Source: Sandaracinus amylolyticus (GTDB lineage: Bacteria > Myxococcota_A > Polyangia > Polyangiales > Sandaracinaceae). From it: a DNA stretch of 64,000 nucleotides. The notes under the pieces were generated by a model. The model made no database searches, had not been told where the DNA came from, and saw nothing but the letters and a program-made list of their open reading frames with translations. The position numbers and the translations under genes are program-made. Positions 41,481 through 49,935 of this stretch are shown here, in pieces. Position 1 is the stretch's first letter, and every line of letters begins with the position of its first letter. Location of the stretch: the NCBI RefSeq assembly GCF_021631985.1, contig NZ_CP070225.1:9238001-9302000 (forward strand), in the 5' to 3' direction.

Positions 41481-43643
41481 ATGGTCCGCCTGACCGACAG
41501 AATCTCCCTCACCGAGATCGTCGAGAAGGTTCGCGGCTACCAACCCCAGGCGGACTTCGACCTCGTCAATCGCGCGTACGTCTTCTCCGCGCAGAAGCAC
41601 GAGGGCCAGAAGCGGAAGTCGGGCGAGCCCTACTTCACCCACCCGGTCGCGGTCGCGAACATCATCGCGGAGATGAAGCTCGACAGCGCGAGCGTCTGCG
41701 CCGCGCTGCTCCACGACGTCCTCGAGGACACCGACGTCACGACCAAGCAGATGGAGGAGATCTTCGGCGAGGAGGTCTCCTTCCTCGTCGACGGCGTCAC
41801 GAAGCTCGGCAAGATCAACTTCACCTGCAAGGAAGACCAGCAAGCGGAGAGCTTCCGCAAGATGCTGGTCGCGATGGCGCGCGACATCCGCGTGCTGCTC
41901 GTGAAGCTCGCCGACCGTCTCGACAACATGCGGACCCTCGAGCACATGAAGCCCGAGGCGCAGGCCCGCATCGCCCAGGAGACGCTGGAGATCTACGCGC
42001 CGCTCGCCGGACGCCTCGGCATCAACTGGCTCAAGAGCGAGCTCGAGGATCTCTCGTTCCGCTACCTGTATCCCGAGGCCTACGTCGACATCACCGCGAA
42101 GTCGAAGAAGGTCTCGCGCGACCAGGAGCGCTACATCAGCGACGTCTGCAAGCGACTGCAGAAGATGCTGATCGAGCGCGGGTTCGCCGCCGAGTGCAGC
42201 GGGCGCATGAAGCACCTGTACTCGATCTACCGCAAGATGCGGCAGAACAACTGCGAGTTCGAGCAAGTGCACGACGTGCTCGCGTTCCGCGTGCTCGTCG
42301 AGAACGTCGCGGACTGTTACGCAGCGCTGGGCGTGATCCACTCGCAGTGGACCCCGATCCCCGGCCGCTTCAAGGACTACATCGCGCTGCCGAAGCCCAA
42401 CATGTACCAGTCGTTGCACACGACGGTCATCGGGCCCGGGCAGCGCCGCATCGAGGTGCAGATCCGCACCCACGAGATGCACAAGACCGCCGAGAACGGC
42501 ATCGCGGCGCACTGGAAGTACAAGGACAAGAGCGGCGGCCCCGACGCGAAGGACGCGGCGCGCTTCGCGTGGCTGCGCCAGCTCATGGAGTTCCAGCAGG
42601 AGGTCGCGGACCCCGCCGAGTTCCTCGACTCGGTGAAGGTCGATCTCTTCGCGGACGAGGTCTACGTCTTCACGCCGAAGGGGCAGCTCAAGGTCTTCCC
42701 GCGCGGCGCGACGCCGATCGACTTCGCGTACTCGGTGCACTCGGAGGTCGGCGATCACTGCGCGGGCTCGCGCGTGAACGGCGCGATCGTCCCGCTGCGG
42801 TACACGCTGCACAACGGCGACACCGTCGAGATCATCACGTCGCCGCAGCAGCATCCCAGCAAGGACTGGCTCGACTTCGTGCAGACGGGCCGCGCGCGCT
42901 CGCGGATCCGCACGTACATCCGGAGCGAGGAGCGCCGTCGCTCGATCAAGCTCGGCAAGGATCTCGTCGAGCGCGCCTTCCACAAGAAGGACATGTCGTT
43001 CGCGCGCTTCCTGAAGAGCGGCGACGCCGAGCGGGTCGCGACGCACTTCAAGGTGCAGAGCCCGGACGAGCTCTTCGCGGCGGTCGGGTACGGGCGCGTG
43101 TCCGCGTCGGACGTGTACGACGCGGCGATCCAGGACGAGAAGTCGGCGGACGCGCTGCGGCCCTCGTTCATCGAGCGCACGGTGCGTCGCGTCACCGGCA
43201 GCTCGAGCGCGGGCGGGATCCGCATCGACGACGTCGACGACGTGCTGGTGCGCTTCGCCCAGTGTTGTCAGCCGCTGCCGGGCGATCCGATCACCGGATG
43301 GATCACGCGGGGGCGCGGCGTGACGGTGCATCGTCGCGGCTGCCCCAAGGCGATGGAGCTCGATCCCGAGCGCCGCATCGACGTCGCGTGGAGCGAGGCG
43401 ATCAAGATCGCGCGGCCGGTCGCGCTGCGGATCATCACCTCGGATCGGCCGGGGATCCTCGCGAACGTGAGCGCTGCGTTCACCGAAGCGGGCGTGAACA
43501 TCCAGGAGGCGAACTGCCGCGTCGGTCCCGACGGTCAGGCGGTGAACCTCTTCCAGTTCCTGGTCGACGACGCCGGGCGCTTGCAGAACCTGATGCGCAA
43601 GATCCAGGGCGTCGAAGGCGTGTACTCGGTCGAGCGCGCCTGA
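41481..43643 (+). CDS. Bifunctional (p)ppGpp synthetase/hydrolase RelA/SpoT
   Basis: Makes and degrades the stringent-response alarmone in the cytoplasm. 720 residues from ATG 41481. Hydrolase HD domain: His54 (YFTHP), His78-Asp79 (LLHDVLEDT), so hydrolysis is probably active. Synthetase domain: GRMKHLYSIYRKM and KDYIALPKPNMYQSLHT. TGS domain (VYVFTPKGQLKVFPRGATPIDFAY), a zinc-finger-like region with CCQPLPGDPI and RGCP, and a C-terminal ACT domain (RPGILANVSAAFTEAGVNIQE). This is the Rel architecture with both activities. Confidence 0.96.
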   Translation: MVRLTDRISLTEIVEKVRGYQPQADFDLVNRAYVFSAQKHEGQKRKSGEPYFTHPVAVANIIAEMKLDSASVCAALLHDVLEDTDVTTKQMEEIFGEEVSFLVDGVTKLGKINFTCKEDQQAESFRKMLVAMARDIRVLLVKLADRLDNMRTLEHMKPEAQARIAQETLEIYAPLAGRLGINWLKSELEDLSFRYLYPEAYVDITAKSKKVSRDQERYISDVCKRLQKMLIERGFAAECSGRMKHLYSIYRKMRQNNCEFEQVHDVLAFRVLVENVADCYAALGVIHSQWTPIPGRFKDYIALPKPNMYQSLHTTVIGPGQRRIEVQIRTHEMHKTAENGIAAHWKYKDKSGGPDAKDAARFAWLRQLMEFQQEVADPAEFLDSVKVDLFADEVYVFTPKGQLKVFPRGATPIDFAYSVHSEVGDHCAGSRVNGAIVPLRYTLHNGDTVEIITSPQQHPSKDWLDFVQTGRARSRIRTYIRSEERRRSIKLGKDLVERAFHKKDMSFARFLKSGDAERVATHFKVQSPDELFAAVGYGRVSASDVYDAAIQDEKSADALRPSFIERTVRRVTGSSSAGGIRIDDVDDVLVRFAQCCQPLPGDPITGWITRGRGVTVHRRGCPKAMELDPERRIDVAWSEAIKIARPVALRIITSDRPGILANVSAAFTEAGVNIQEANCRVGPDGQAVNLFQFLVDDAGRLQNLMRKIQGVEGVYSVERA

Positions 43644-43660
43644 GCGAGTCTCCAGAAAAA

Positions 43661-43745
43661 CGGCTCGCCCGCTCAGGGCCCTCCCGCCCACGTGCTCCGC
43701 ACGTTCCCGTGCGGGCCCTGCGCGAGCGGGCACTCCAGCTGGACT
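43661..43745 (-). repeat. Palindromic intergenic repeat, copy E (second subfamily, inverted)
   Basis: About 85 bases in inverted orientation between the converging relA/spoT gene and the gene ending at 43752. Read on the minus strand it starts AGTCCAGCTGGAGTGCTCG and closely matches copy F at 57056. The inner stem is GCGTGC/GCACG instead of the GCGCGC/GCGCGC of copies A-C, so pairing is kept. It probably doubles as a terminator. Confidence 0.8.
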
Positions 43746-43751
43746 GAGCGA

Positions 43752-44432
43752 TCAGGCGCCCGCGGGCGCCTGGTCGTAGACGCGCGTGCCGCGCGGCGCT
43801 TCTTCTTCGTCGCGCGTCGCGCGACGCCACGTGTGGGTGCGACCGGCGCGATCGAACGTCGCGATCAGCGCGCCGATGCCGACCGTGCTCGCGACGAGGC
43901 CCACGAGGCCGTCCATCAGCGGCACGAGCGCGATGAGGCGCAGCGCGCCCACGCCGACCATCGACCAGATGATGCGATCGCGCAGCTCGTGCGTGGAGTG
44001 CCGTCGCGCCGAGAGCGCGCGGCCGAGCAGCCAGCCGCTCGTGACGTAGCCCGCGGCCGAGAGCGGCACCGAGAGGATCGCGGTCGCGATCGCGAGCGGG
44101 ATCCCGAGGATCGTCAGGGTGAGCGCGAAGATCGTGAGCGGGATGCCGACCGCGACCATCACGCCCATCAGCAGCGTGCGCCGCGTCTCGTTGGCCGCGG
44201 TCTGGTAGATGCGCTCCGCGGTCTCGTGGGGCACGAGCCACGCCGCGATCGCGGCGAGCCCGAGCAGCGCGAGGGTGCCCGCGGCCCAGCTGAGGAAATA
44301 CGAGAGCGCTCCGAACGCCGGATCGGGGCGGCCGTACTGCTGCGCCGCGGCGAGCGCGGGCGAGAGCGTGATCGCCACGAGCGCGGCGGAGAGCCACGCG
44401 AGGCGCGCCTTCGATCGTGAGCGCGTGTTCAT
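43752..44432 (-). CDS. Polytopic membrane protein, unknown function
   Basis: 226 residues. Signal-like N-terminus (LAWLSAALVAITLSPALAAAQ), then hydrophobic segments at FLSWAAGTLALLGLAAIAAWL, LLMGVMVAVGIPLTIFALTL / ILGIPLAIATAILSVPLSAAGYV and LIALVPLMDGLVGLVASTVG. A charged cytoplasmic tail (RRATRDEEEAPRGTRVYDQ) ends it. The GIPLTIF ... GIPLA pattern resembles membrane domains found with polymer-forming (bactofilin-like) proteins, but I am not sure. Divergent from the kinase gene. Confidence 0.65.
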   Translation of the reverse strand: MNTRSRSKARLAWLSAALVAITLSPALAAAQQYGRPDPAFGALSYFLSWAAGTLALLGLAAIAAWLVPHETAERIYQTAANETRRTLLMGVMVAVGIPLTIFALTLTILGIPLAIATAILSVPLSAAGYVTSGWLLGRALSARRHSTHELRDRIIWSMVGVGALRLIALVPLMDGLVGLVASTVGIGALIATFDRAGRTHTWRRATRDEEEAPRGTRVYDQAPAGA

Positions 44433-44523
44433 GCGCCGCTACGTCCAGCAGCGCGTATGCCAGGACCCTCACCGCAGATCTGGATCAATCCGTCGGAGAC
44501 GAATACGCTCGGATCCCGACGCG

Positions 44524-47500
44524 ATGCTACCCGCGGCGGTCCAAGAGGCGCTCTCCACGCTGACTGCGGCGCTCGCGGTCGATCCCGCGATCCAAGGCGC
44601 GCTCTACGCGCGCTGGCGCGCGAACGCGATGCCGGAGCCCGATCTGCCGCGCGAGGTCGGCGCGGCGGCGGACGTGCTCGATCGCGCGATGCCCGCGCTG
44701 ACGCGCTCGCAGAACGGGCTCGCCGATCTCGGCGCGCTCTTCGGCGACCCCGCGGGCGCGATCGTGTTCACGTGGTGCGCGGCGGGCGCGGCCCGTCGTG
44801 ACGCGCGCATGGCGCGTCTGCTCGCGAGCGCGGCGACGCGTCCCGAGCTCGCCTCGCGCGTCGCGGCCGCGGCGCGTGCGCGCGTCGTCGAGGGCCCGCT
44901 GCTCGACGCGCTCGCGTGCGCGCCGCTGCTCGGCACCGGCGATCGCTTCGCGCTGCCCGAGAACGCCGAGGCCGCGGCGCGCATGGAGATCCTGCTCTGG
45001 GAAGCGGGCGCGACCGCGCTCTCGCTGCCCGATCTCGGCGCGTGGATCTGGGCGACGCGCGAGACGTTCGAGGCGATCGTCGCGCGTCCCGCGCACGGCT
45101 CGCTGCGCGGTCGTGTGCTCGCGGCGCGCTGTCTCGAGGTGAGCGCGCGTGGCATCCCGGCGAACGTCGATCCCGAGCTCGTCGGTCGCACGCTGCAGGT
45201 GCTGCAGCCGCTCTTGCTGCATCCCGAGCCGCTGGTGTGGATCCACGCGTCGCGCGCGCTGGGTCGGCTCACGGGATCGATCGATCAGCTCGAGGGCACG
45301 CTGCTCGACTGGATGCGCGGCGAGTCGGTGCTGTTGCGGCAGCGCGCGCTCACCGCGTTCGCGTCGCTGCCGGCCGAGCGGCTCAAGGTGCTCGCGAGCG
45401 AGCTGGTGCACATCCTCGACTCGCCCGAGGAAGGCTGGGCGCTCGCTGCGGTCGCGGCCGCGACGCCGTACTTGTTCTTCGAGCGACGCGATCTCTGGGA
45501 TCGCCTCGCGGCGCGCATCCTCGAGGGCGATGGGGGTGCGGTCGCGGCGCGCGCGCTCGCGCGCGGGCTCGGCACGTTGTGGCGGCGGGGGACGAACCAG
45601 AGCGCGATCGAGGCGCCGATGCGGCAGCTTCGCGAGATGGCGCGCCGCGCGCGCGCGAGCTCGCTCGACGAGCAGCGACGCTGGCTCGAGGTGATCGCGG
45701 TCACCGATCCCGTCGACGGTGCGGAGCGCGATCCGCTCGACCTCGAGCTCGGCCTCGAGAACCTCGTGCGCATCGCCGCGCAGTACGACGACGACGAGGC
45801 CGACGCGCGCGCCGCGCGCTTCGCGGGGTCGCTCGCCGCGACGTTCGCGGAGGCGAGCCGCATCGCGCTCGGGACGGACACCGTCCGTCATCGCGCCGCG
45901 GCGATCAACGCGCTCGAGGGATGCGCGCGCTCGCTCGCGCTGCGGCTCTGGGGCCCGCTGCTCGCGACGCGACCCGAGGGCGAGCACGTCGACGCGCCCG
46001 ATCTCGAGGCGACGTGGACCACGATCGCGCGTGCGCCCGCGGAGATCCTCGATCTCTTGAAGGAGCGCGAGCGCACCGAGGACGATCTGCCGCTCGAGGT
46101 GCTCGCGGTCCGGCTCGGCGGCTACGCGCTCGATGCGTGCGGTGAGGACAGCGAGCTCGGTCCGGGCAGTGGTCCCACCGCGCACGGCACCTGTCGCTGG
46201 CTGCGCAAGGTGGAGGGGCTCGCCGATGGCGCGCGCGATCTGCCCGCGCCGCTCGAGGGCGCGCTGAGCGCGCTCTTCTGGCGCTTGGTCGACACGACGC
46301 GCGGCACCGCGCTCGGCGAGGTCGACGACGTGCGCTGGCTCGGTCCGTTCGCCGCGTGGTGGGCGCTGGTGATCGATCGTCCCGCGATGCTGCAGCAGCT
46401 CGCGCACGCGCTGCCGATGATGGCCGAGGGCGCGCTCGCACGATGCTGCGAGGAGGCCGAGGCGCTGCGCACCGCGGTCGCGTCGGGCGAGGCCGACGGC
46501 AAGTGGGGCGCGGCCGCGGCGGAAGCGCTCGCGTCGCTGCAGACCGACGACACCGAGCTCGCGCACGCGCTCGCAGGGCTCGCGCGTGGGCTCGAGAAGT
46601 TCGGCGTCGCCGCGGGCCCGAAGCCCGATCTCGAAGCGCTCTGCCTCGATCTCGTGATGAGCGCGGAGCGCCTCCAGGGCGCGCTCGCCGATCCCGTGAA
46701 GGCGCTGCACCCCGCGAGCGAGATGACCGCGGAGAGCTCGCTCTCGCGTGCCGCGACCGAGAATGCGCCGCGTGTGGCCGCGCTGGTGGCGCGGGCGATC
46801 CGCGCGCGCGAGCTCTCGATGCTCGAGGTGTGGTTCGCGTCGCTCGGCCCGGTCGCGTCGGCGCTGGTCGAGGGCGCGGTGAGCGGCGCGGTGCGTCGCT
46901 CGCCTCCGCCGCCGCCCGCGCCGAAGAAGAAAGAGCCGAAGATCATCGAGGGCTACGAGCTCGTGAAGCCGCTCGGCGAGGGCGGGATCGGCACCGTGTG
47001 GCTGGTGCGCAAGCCCGGCGCCGATCGCTTCTTCGTGCTCAAGATCCCGAAGGCCGACGCGCTCGCGGGCGCGAGCGACACCGAGCGCGAGGGCATCCTC
47101 GCGTCGTTCGTCGAGGAGGCGAAGGCGCTCGCCGGGCTCTATCACCCGAACGTCGCGAACATCATCGATCGCGGCGTCTCGGGCGCGGTGCCGTTCCTGG
47201 TGCTCGAGTACCTGATCGGCGCCGATCTGAAGCAGTACGCGACCGCGCGTCCGATGTCGCTCTTCGAGCTGCGCCAGGTCGTGGTCGAGTCGTGCGCGGG
47301 GCTCGCGGCGCTGCACGCGGCGGGGCTCGTCCATCGCGACATCAAGCCGGCGAACCTGTGGCTGCGACTGCCGCTCTCGGGCGGCGAGCGCTTCGAGGGG
47401 GACCGCCATCGCGATCCGGCGCGCGCACAGCCGCTCGCGACGGTGGTGATCGACTTCGGCATGGTGCGCGCGATGCGCGTGCCGCCCGACGTGGGTGGGA

Positions 47501-47817
47501 AATTCGTCGCGGGTACGCCGGGGTACATCGCCCCGGAGCAGGTGCTCGATCCGGTCGAGCTCGACGGGCGCGCCGACGTCTACGCGCTCGCGGGCACGAT
47601 CTACAACGTCACGACCGGTCGCACGTTCTTCGACGATCTCGAGTCACCTCGCGACCGCATCATCGCGCACATGAACCGCGATCCCTTCGAGGACGGCGAG
47701 CGCCTGCGCGCGTATCCGGCCGCGATGGCGAAGCTGCTGCGCGCAGCGACCGCGATCTCGCCGAAGGATCGTCCCCACCCGATGGAGCTCGCGCGCGAGT
47801 TCGTCGCCGCGTTGTGA
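44524..47817 (+). CDS. Large protein with HEAT-like N-terminus and C-terminal Ser/Thr kinase
   Basis: 1097 residues from ATG 44524. About residues 1-790 are Ala/Leu/Arg-rich helices with HEAT-like pairs (ALVWIHASRALGRLTGS-type), no motif of known enzymes. A PKKKEPK linker leads to a Hanks-type kinase (about 810-1097): GEGGIGTVWLV, Lys in FVLKIPKA, VHRDIKPANLWL, VIDFGMVRA, GTPGYIAPEQ. All catalytic residues are present. Kinases of this group usually place the kinase domain first, with sensors or TPRs after; the order is reversed here. No transmembrane segment, so probably cytoplasmic. Confidence 0.85.
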   Translation: MLPAAVQEALSTLTAALAVDPAIQGALYARWRANAMPEPDLPREVGAAADVLDRAMPALTRSQNGLADLGALFGDPAGAIVFTWCAAGAARRDARMARLLASAATRPELASRVAAAARARVVEGPLLDALACAPLLGTGDRFALPENAEAAARMEILLWEAGATALSLPDLGAWIWATRETFEAIVARPAHGSLRGRVLAARCLEVSARGIPANVDPELVGRTLQVLQPLLLHPEPLVWIHASRALGRLTGSIDQLEGTLLDWMRGESVLLRQRALTAFASLPAERLKVLASELVHILDSPEEGWALAAVAAATPYLFFERRDLWDRLAARILEGDGGAVAARALARGLGTLWRRGTNQSAIEAPMRQLREMARRARASSLDEQRRWLEVIAVTDPVDGAERDPLDLELGLENLVRIAAQYDDDEADARAARFAGSLAATFAEASRIALGTDTVRHRAAAINALEGCARSLALRLWGPLLATRPEGEHVDAPDLEATWTTIARAPAEILDLLKERERTEDDLPLEVLAVRLGGYALDACGEDSELGPGSGPTAHGTCRWLRKVEGLADGARDLPAPLEGALSALFWRLVDTTRGTALGEVDDVRWLGPFAAWWALVIDRPAMLQQLAHALPMMAEGALARCCEEAEALRTAVASGEADGKWGAAAAEALASLQTDDTELAHALAGLARGLEKFGVAAGPKPDLEALCLDLVMSAERLQGALADPVKALHPASEMTAESSLSRAATENAPRVAALVARAIRARELSMLEVWFASLGPVASALVEGAVSGAVRRSPPPPPAPKKKEPKIIEGYELVKPLGEGGIGTVWLVRKPGADRFFVLKIPKADALAGASDTEREGILASFVEEAKALAGLYHPNVANIIDRGVSGAVPFLVLEYLIGADLKQYATARPMSLFELRQVVVESCAGLAALHAAGLVHRDIKPANLWLRLPLSGGERFEGDRHRDPARAQPLATVVIDFGMVRAMRVPPDVGGKFVAGTPGYIAPEQVLDPVELDGRADVYALAGTIYNVTTGRTFFDDLESPRDRIIAHMNRDPFEDGERLRAYPAAMAKLLRAATAISPKDRPHPMELAREFVAAL

Positions 47818-47825
47818 GCCCTACC

Positions 47826-47900
47826 GGAGTGCTCGTCCCGCAGGTCCCGGACGGGAGCGCGCGAAGCGCGCGGACGGTAGGGACCGGCGGGCGAGCCGAT
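47826..47900 (+). repeat. Palindromic intergenic repeat, copy B
   Basis: 75-base element 8 bases after the kinase stop, differing from copy A at only a few positions (CAGGTCCCGG for CCGGTCCTGG, GAAG for GAGG). Same inner stem and outer arms. Confidence 0.85.
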
Positions 47901-47925
47901 TTTCAGCAGTCGTCGAGTCCTTGCC

Positions 47926-48000
47926 GGAGTGCTCGTCCCGCAGGTCCCGGACGGGAGCGCGCGAAGCGCGCGGACGGTAGGGACCGGCGGGCGAGCCGGA
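47926..48000 (+). repeat. Palindromic intergenic repeat, copy C
   Basis: Identical to copy B through GGGCGAGCCG and in direct orientation, 25 bases downstream of it. Its last bases run straight into remnant copy D. Confidence 0.85.
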
Positions 48001-48026
48001 GTGCTCGTCTCGGCGGGCGAGCCGAT
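47998..48026 (+). repeat. Internally deleted repeat remnant, copy D
   Basis: GGAGTGCTCGTC is joined directly to TCGGCGGGCGAGCCGAT: both ends of the element with the whole central hairpin missing. It overlaps the last bases of copy C, so this region is a tandem array of two full elements and one collapsed one. Confidence 0.75.
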
Positions 48027-48035
48027 GTTCGACAG

Positions 48036-48557
48036 TCACTCGAAGCGCACGGTGAACGTCGCGTCGGGCGAGATCTGATCGCTGCCACCGAATGGGCCGC
48101 GATCGGTCTTGCGCCGTGCGGCCGCCAAGAGCGTCAGCGTGGTGAGCGAGGGCGCGCTGCCGAGCTCGATCGTGAAGCCGATCTCGCATGGGATCGTGCG
48201 CCCGGCGCAGAGCTCGCGGAGATCACCGCCGATCATCGCGAGCGCGAGATCGGTGGTGCCGTCCTCGCGGACGACCGTGTCGTCCGAGACGAGCTCGTCG
48301 AGCGCGGGATCGTCGGGCACCAGGGTCGCGCTCGCGATCCCTTCGGTGCGTCCACCCACGCCGACGAACAAGCCGGCGTCGGCATCGCGGATCGTGATCG
48401 CGTTCATCACGAGCAGGACGTGCCGAGCCCCGCCCGGCTCGAGCTGGAACATCCGGACGTCGCGCACCTCTTCGATGCGGAGCGGCTGACAAGACGCGAT
48501 CAGCCAGCTCGACGCGGCGATCGCGAAGGACGTTGTGCCGAGCTGAGACCTTCGCAT
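48036..48557 (-). CDS. Putative lipoprotein, unknown function
   Basis: 173 residues from the ATG at 48557 (RRSQLGTTSFAIAASSWLIASC, lipobox IASC); upstream ATGs at 48566 and 48590 are possible. The mature part alternates short beta-like stretches (ARHVLLVMNAITIRDADAG, LAMIGGDLRELCAGRTIPCEIGFTIELG) and has two cysteines near residue 130. No family recognised. Divergent, with a very short gap, from the gene at 48608. Confidence 0.65.
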   Translation of the reverse strand: MRRSQLGTTSFAIAASSWLIASCQPLRIEEVRDVRMFQLEPGGARHVLLVMNAITIRDADAGLFVGVGGRTEGIASATLVPDDPALDELVSDDTVVREDGTTDLALAMIGGDLRELCAGRTIPCEIGFTIELGSAPSLTTLTLLAAARRKTDRGPFGGSDQISPDATFTVRFE

Positions 48558-48607
48558 GTCGCGCATCGAGCGCAGCAGCACGCGTGCCATCGCGGCATAC
48601 TGCGGAC

Positions 48608-49087
48608 ATGCCCGACGAGCGGCCTTATCGCGCGGCTCCGCCCGACGCGCGCCGGCTGGGATGGAACGAGACGCGCGCGGGGCGCGCGACCGAGCTCACG
48701 CGAGAGCGCCGTGCCGAGGCGACGTCGCGCGAGGTCGTGCCGATCGTGGTCGCGTCCACCGCGCTCGTGGTCGCGTTCGGTGCGCTCTCGATGGTCGCGC
48801 AGGGGCTCTCGATCGCGCTCGCCGCGGGCGTCGCGGCGACGTGGCCGCTCTCGGTCGAGCGCATCCACATCGACGAGCACGGGCTGGTGTGGCGCGATCG
48901 TCTGTTCGGATCGCGGCTGCGTCTCCCGCTCGAGCGCGTGCTGCCCCGGATCGTCGATCAAGAGGGCGAGCGCGCGCTCCTGATCGGCTCGGGCGGCAGC
49001 TGGCACCTGCTCGCGAGCGGCGATCCCGGCGACGTCGACGAGCTCGCGCGGCTCGTCGCGGCCGCGGTCGCGCGGGCTCGGAGCTGA
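48608..49087 (+). CDS. Small membrane protein with PH-like tail
   Basis: 159 residues from ATG 48608. Two adjacent hydrophobic helices (VVPIVVASTALVVAFGALSMV, GLSIALAAGVAATWPL, about 45-83) are followed by a beta-rich cytoplasmic part (ERIHIDEHGLVWRDRLFGSRLRLPLERVLPRIVDQEGERALLIGSG in pieces) that resembles bacterial PH-like domains following membrane hairpins. Function unknown. Confidence 0.65.
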   Translation: MPDERPYRAAPPDARRLGWNETRAGRATELTRERRAEATSREVVPIVVASTALVVAFGALSMVAQGLSIALAAGVAATWPLSVERIHIDEHGLVWRDRLFGSRLRLPLERVLPRIVDQEGERALLIGSGGSWHLLASGDPGDVDELARLVAAAVARARS

Positions 49088-49099
49088 CCGCCGTCGCTC

Positions 49100-49160
49100 C
49101 GACGAATCGTCGTGTTCGTGGTGTCTCATCGGCTCTCACCACGACAATTCGTCGTGTCCG
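49100..49160. promoter_or_regulatory. Two operator-like direct repeats
   Basis: CGACGAATCGTCGTGTTCG (49100-49118) and CGACAATTCGTCGTGTCCG (49142-49160) match at 16 of 19 positions, are 42 bases apart (four helical turns) and each is itself near-palindromic (CGACGA/TCGTCG). A smaller hairpin GAGAAC/GTTCTC lies at 49196-49213. They sit 86-146 bases upstream of the methyltransferase pair and look like tandem regulator sites. Confidence 0.4.
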
Positions 49161-49245
49161 GCGATCCCACCCGCATCCGGGGCGCTCCGATGCCCGAGAA
49201 CACGGGCGTTCTCACGTGGCACGCTTCGCGCTCTGCGGGCCGCCG

Positions 49246-49935
49246 ATGAACGACATTCGCTCCGTGCTCAGCGAGGCCGAAGGCAGGATCGATCGTGCGG
49301 TCTCGGCGATCCTCGCCGCGCTCGAAGCCGGAGAGATCCCCGACGACGACGTCTTCGACGCGATCTACGCGCCGCGGTGGCGCGAGCTCTCGTACCAGCA
49401 CTGGACGCCGATCGAGACCGCCGACGTCGCGGTCGCCTGGCTCACCAGCGGCGGCGCGCGTCGTGTGCTCGACGTGGGCGCGGGGGTCGGCAAGCTCTGC
49501 GTGTACGGCGCGCTCACGACGAACGACGTGGCCTTCGTCGGCGTCGAGCAGCGCGCCGATCTCGTCGAGGAGGCACGGCGCACCGCGGCGCGCCTCGGCG
49601 TCGAGGATCGCGTCGAGATCCGTCACGGCACGCTCGACGACGTCGATCCCGCCGAGTTCGACGCCCTCTATCTCTACAATCCGTTCGCCGAGAACCTGGG
49701 CGCCGACGACACCGAGATCATCGACTCGAGCGTGCCGCTGACGTTCGATCGATTCCGTCGCGACGTCTCGCTCGTCGAGCGCTGGCTCGGCGCTGCCTCG
49801 ATCGGGACGCGCCTGGTCACGCTGCACGGGTTCGGCGGGCACGTGCCCGACAGCTTCCGGCTCGTGGCCTCGCAGCGCGACGGCTGGGACGCGCTGCGGG
49901 CGTGGGAGAAACACGCGCCCGCGAGGCGACGGTGA
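49246..49935 (+). CDS. Class I SAM-dependent methyltransferase-like protein 1
   Basis: 229 residues from ATG 49246. SAM motif I is clear: ARRVLDVGAGVGKLCVYGAL; motif II-like VAFVGVEQRADLVEEARRTA; DDVDPAEFDALYLYNPFAEN is the acidic/NPF-type motif IV. The C-terminus has GTRLVTLHGFGGHVPDSFRLV. It is a paralogue of the next gene, which overlaps it by 4 bases. Substrate unknown; the shared NPF/NSF-AEN and HGFGG motifs suggest a common but unassigned subfamily. Confidence 0.75.
   Translation: MNDIRSVLSEAEGRIDRAVSAILAALEAGEIPDDDVFDAIYAPRWRELSYQHWTPIETADVAVAWLTSGGARRVLDVGAGVGKLCVYGALTTNDVAFVGVEQRADLVEEARRTAARLGVEDRVEIRHGTLDDVDPAEFDALYLYNPFAENLGADDTEIIDSSVPLTFDRFRRDVSLVERWLGAASIGTRLVTLHGFGGHVPDSFRLVASQRDGWDALRAWEKHAPARRR

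Noticed and set aside
43480-44472. Minus-strand 330-residue frame overlapping the end of relA/spoT
   Set aside because: It reads through the palindromic repeat and the membrane protein gene in another frame; the 43752-44432 frame has the signal and transmembrane pattern and is the real gene.
47826-48026. CRISPR array
   Set aside because: The units are about 75 bases, hairpin-forming and shared with distant single intergenic sites; there is only one real spacer, and no cas genes are nearby.
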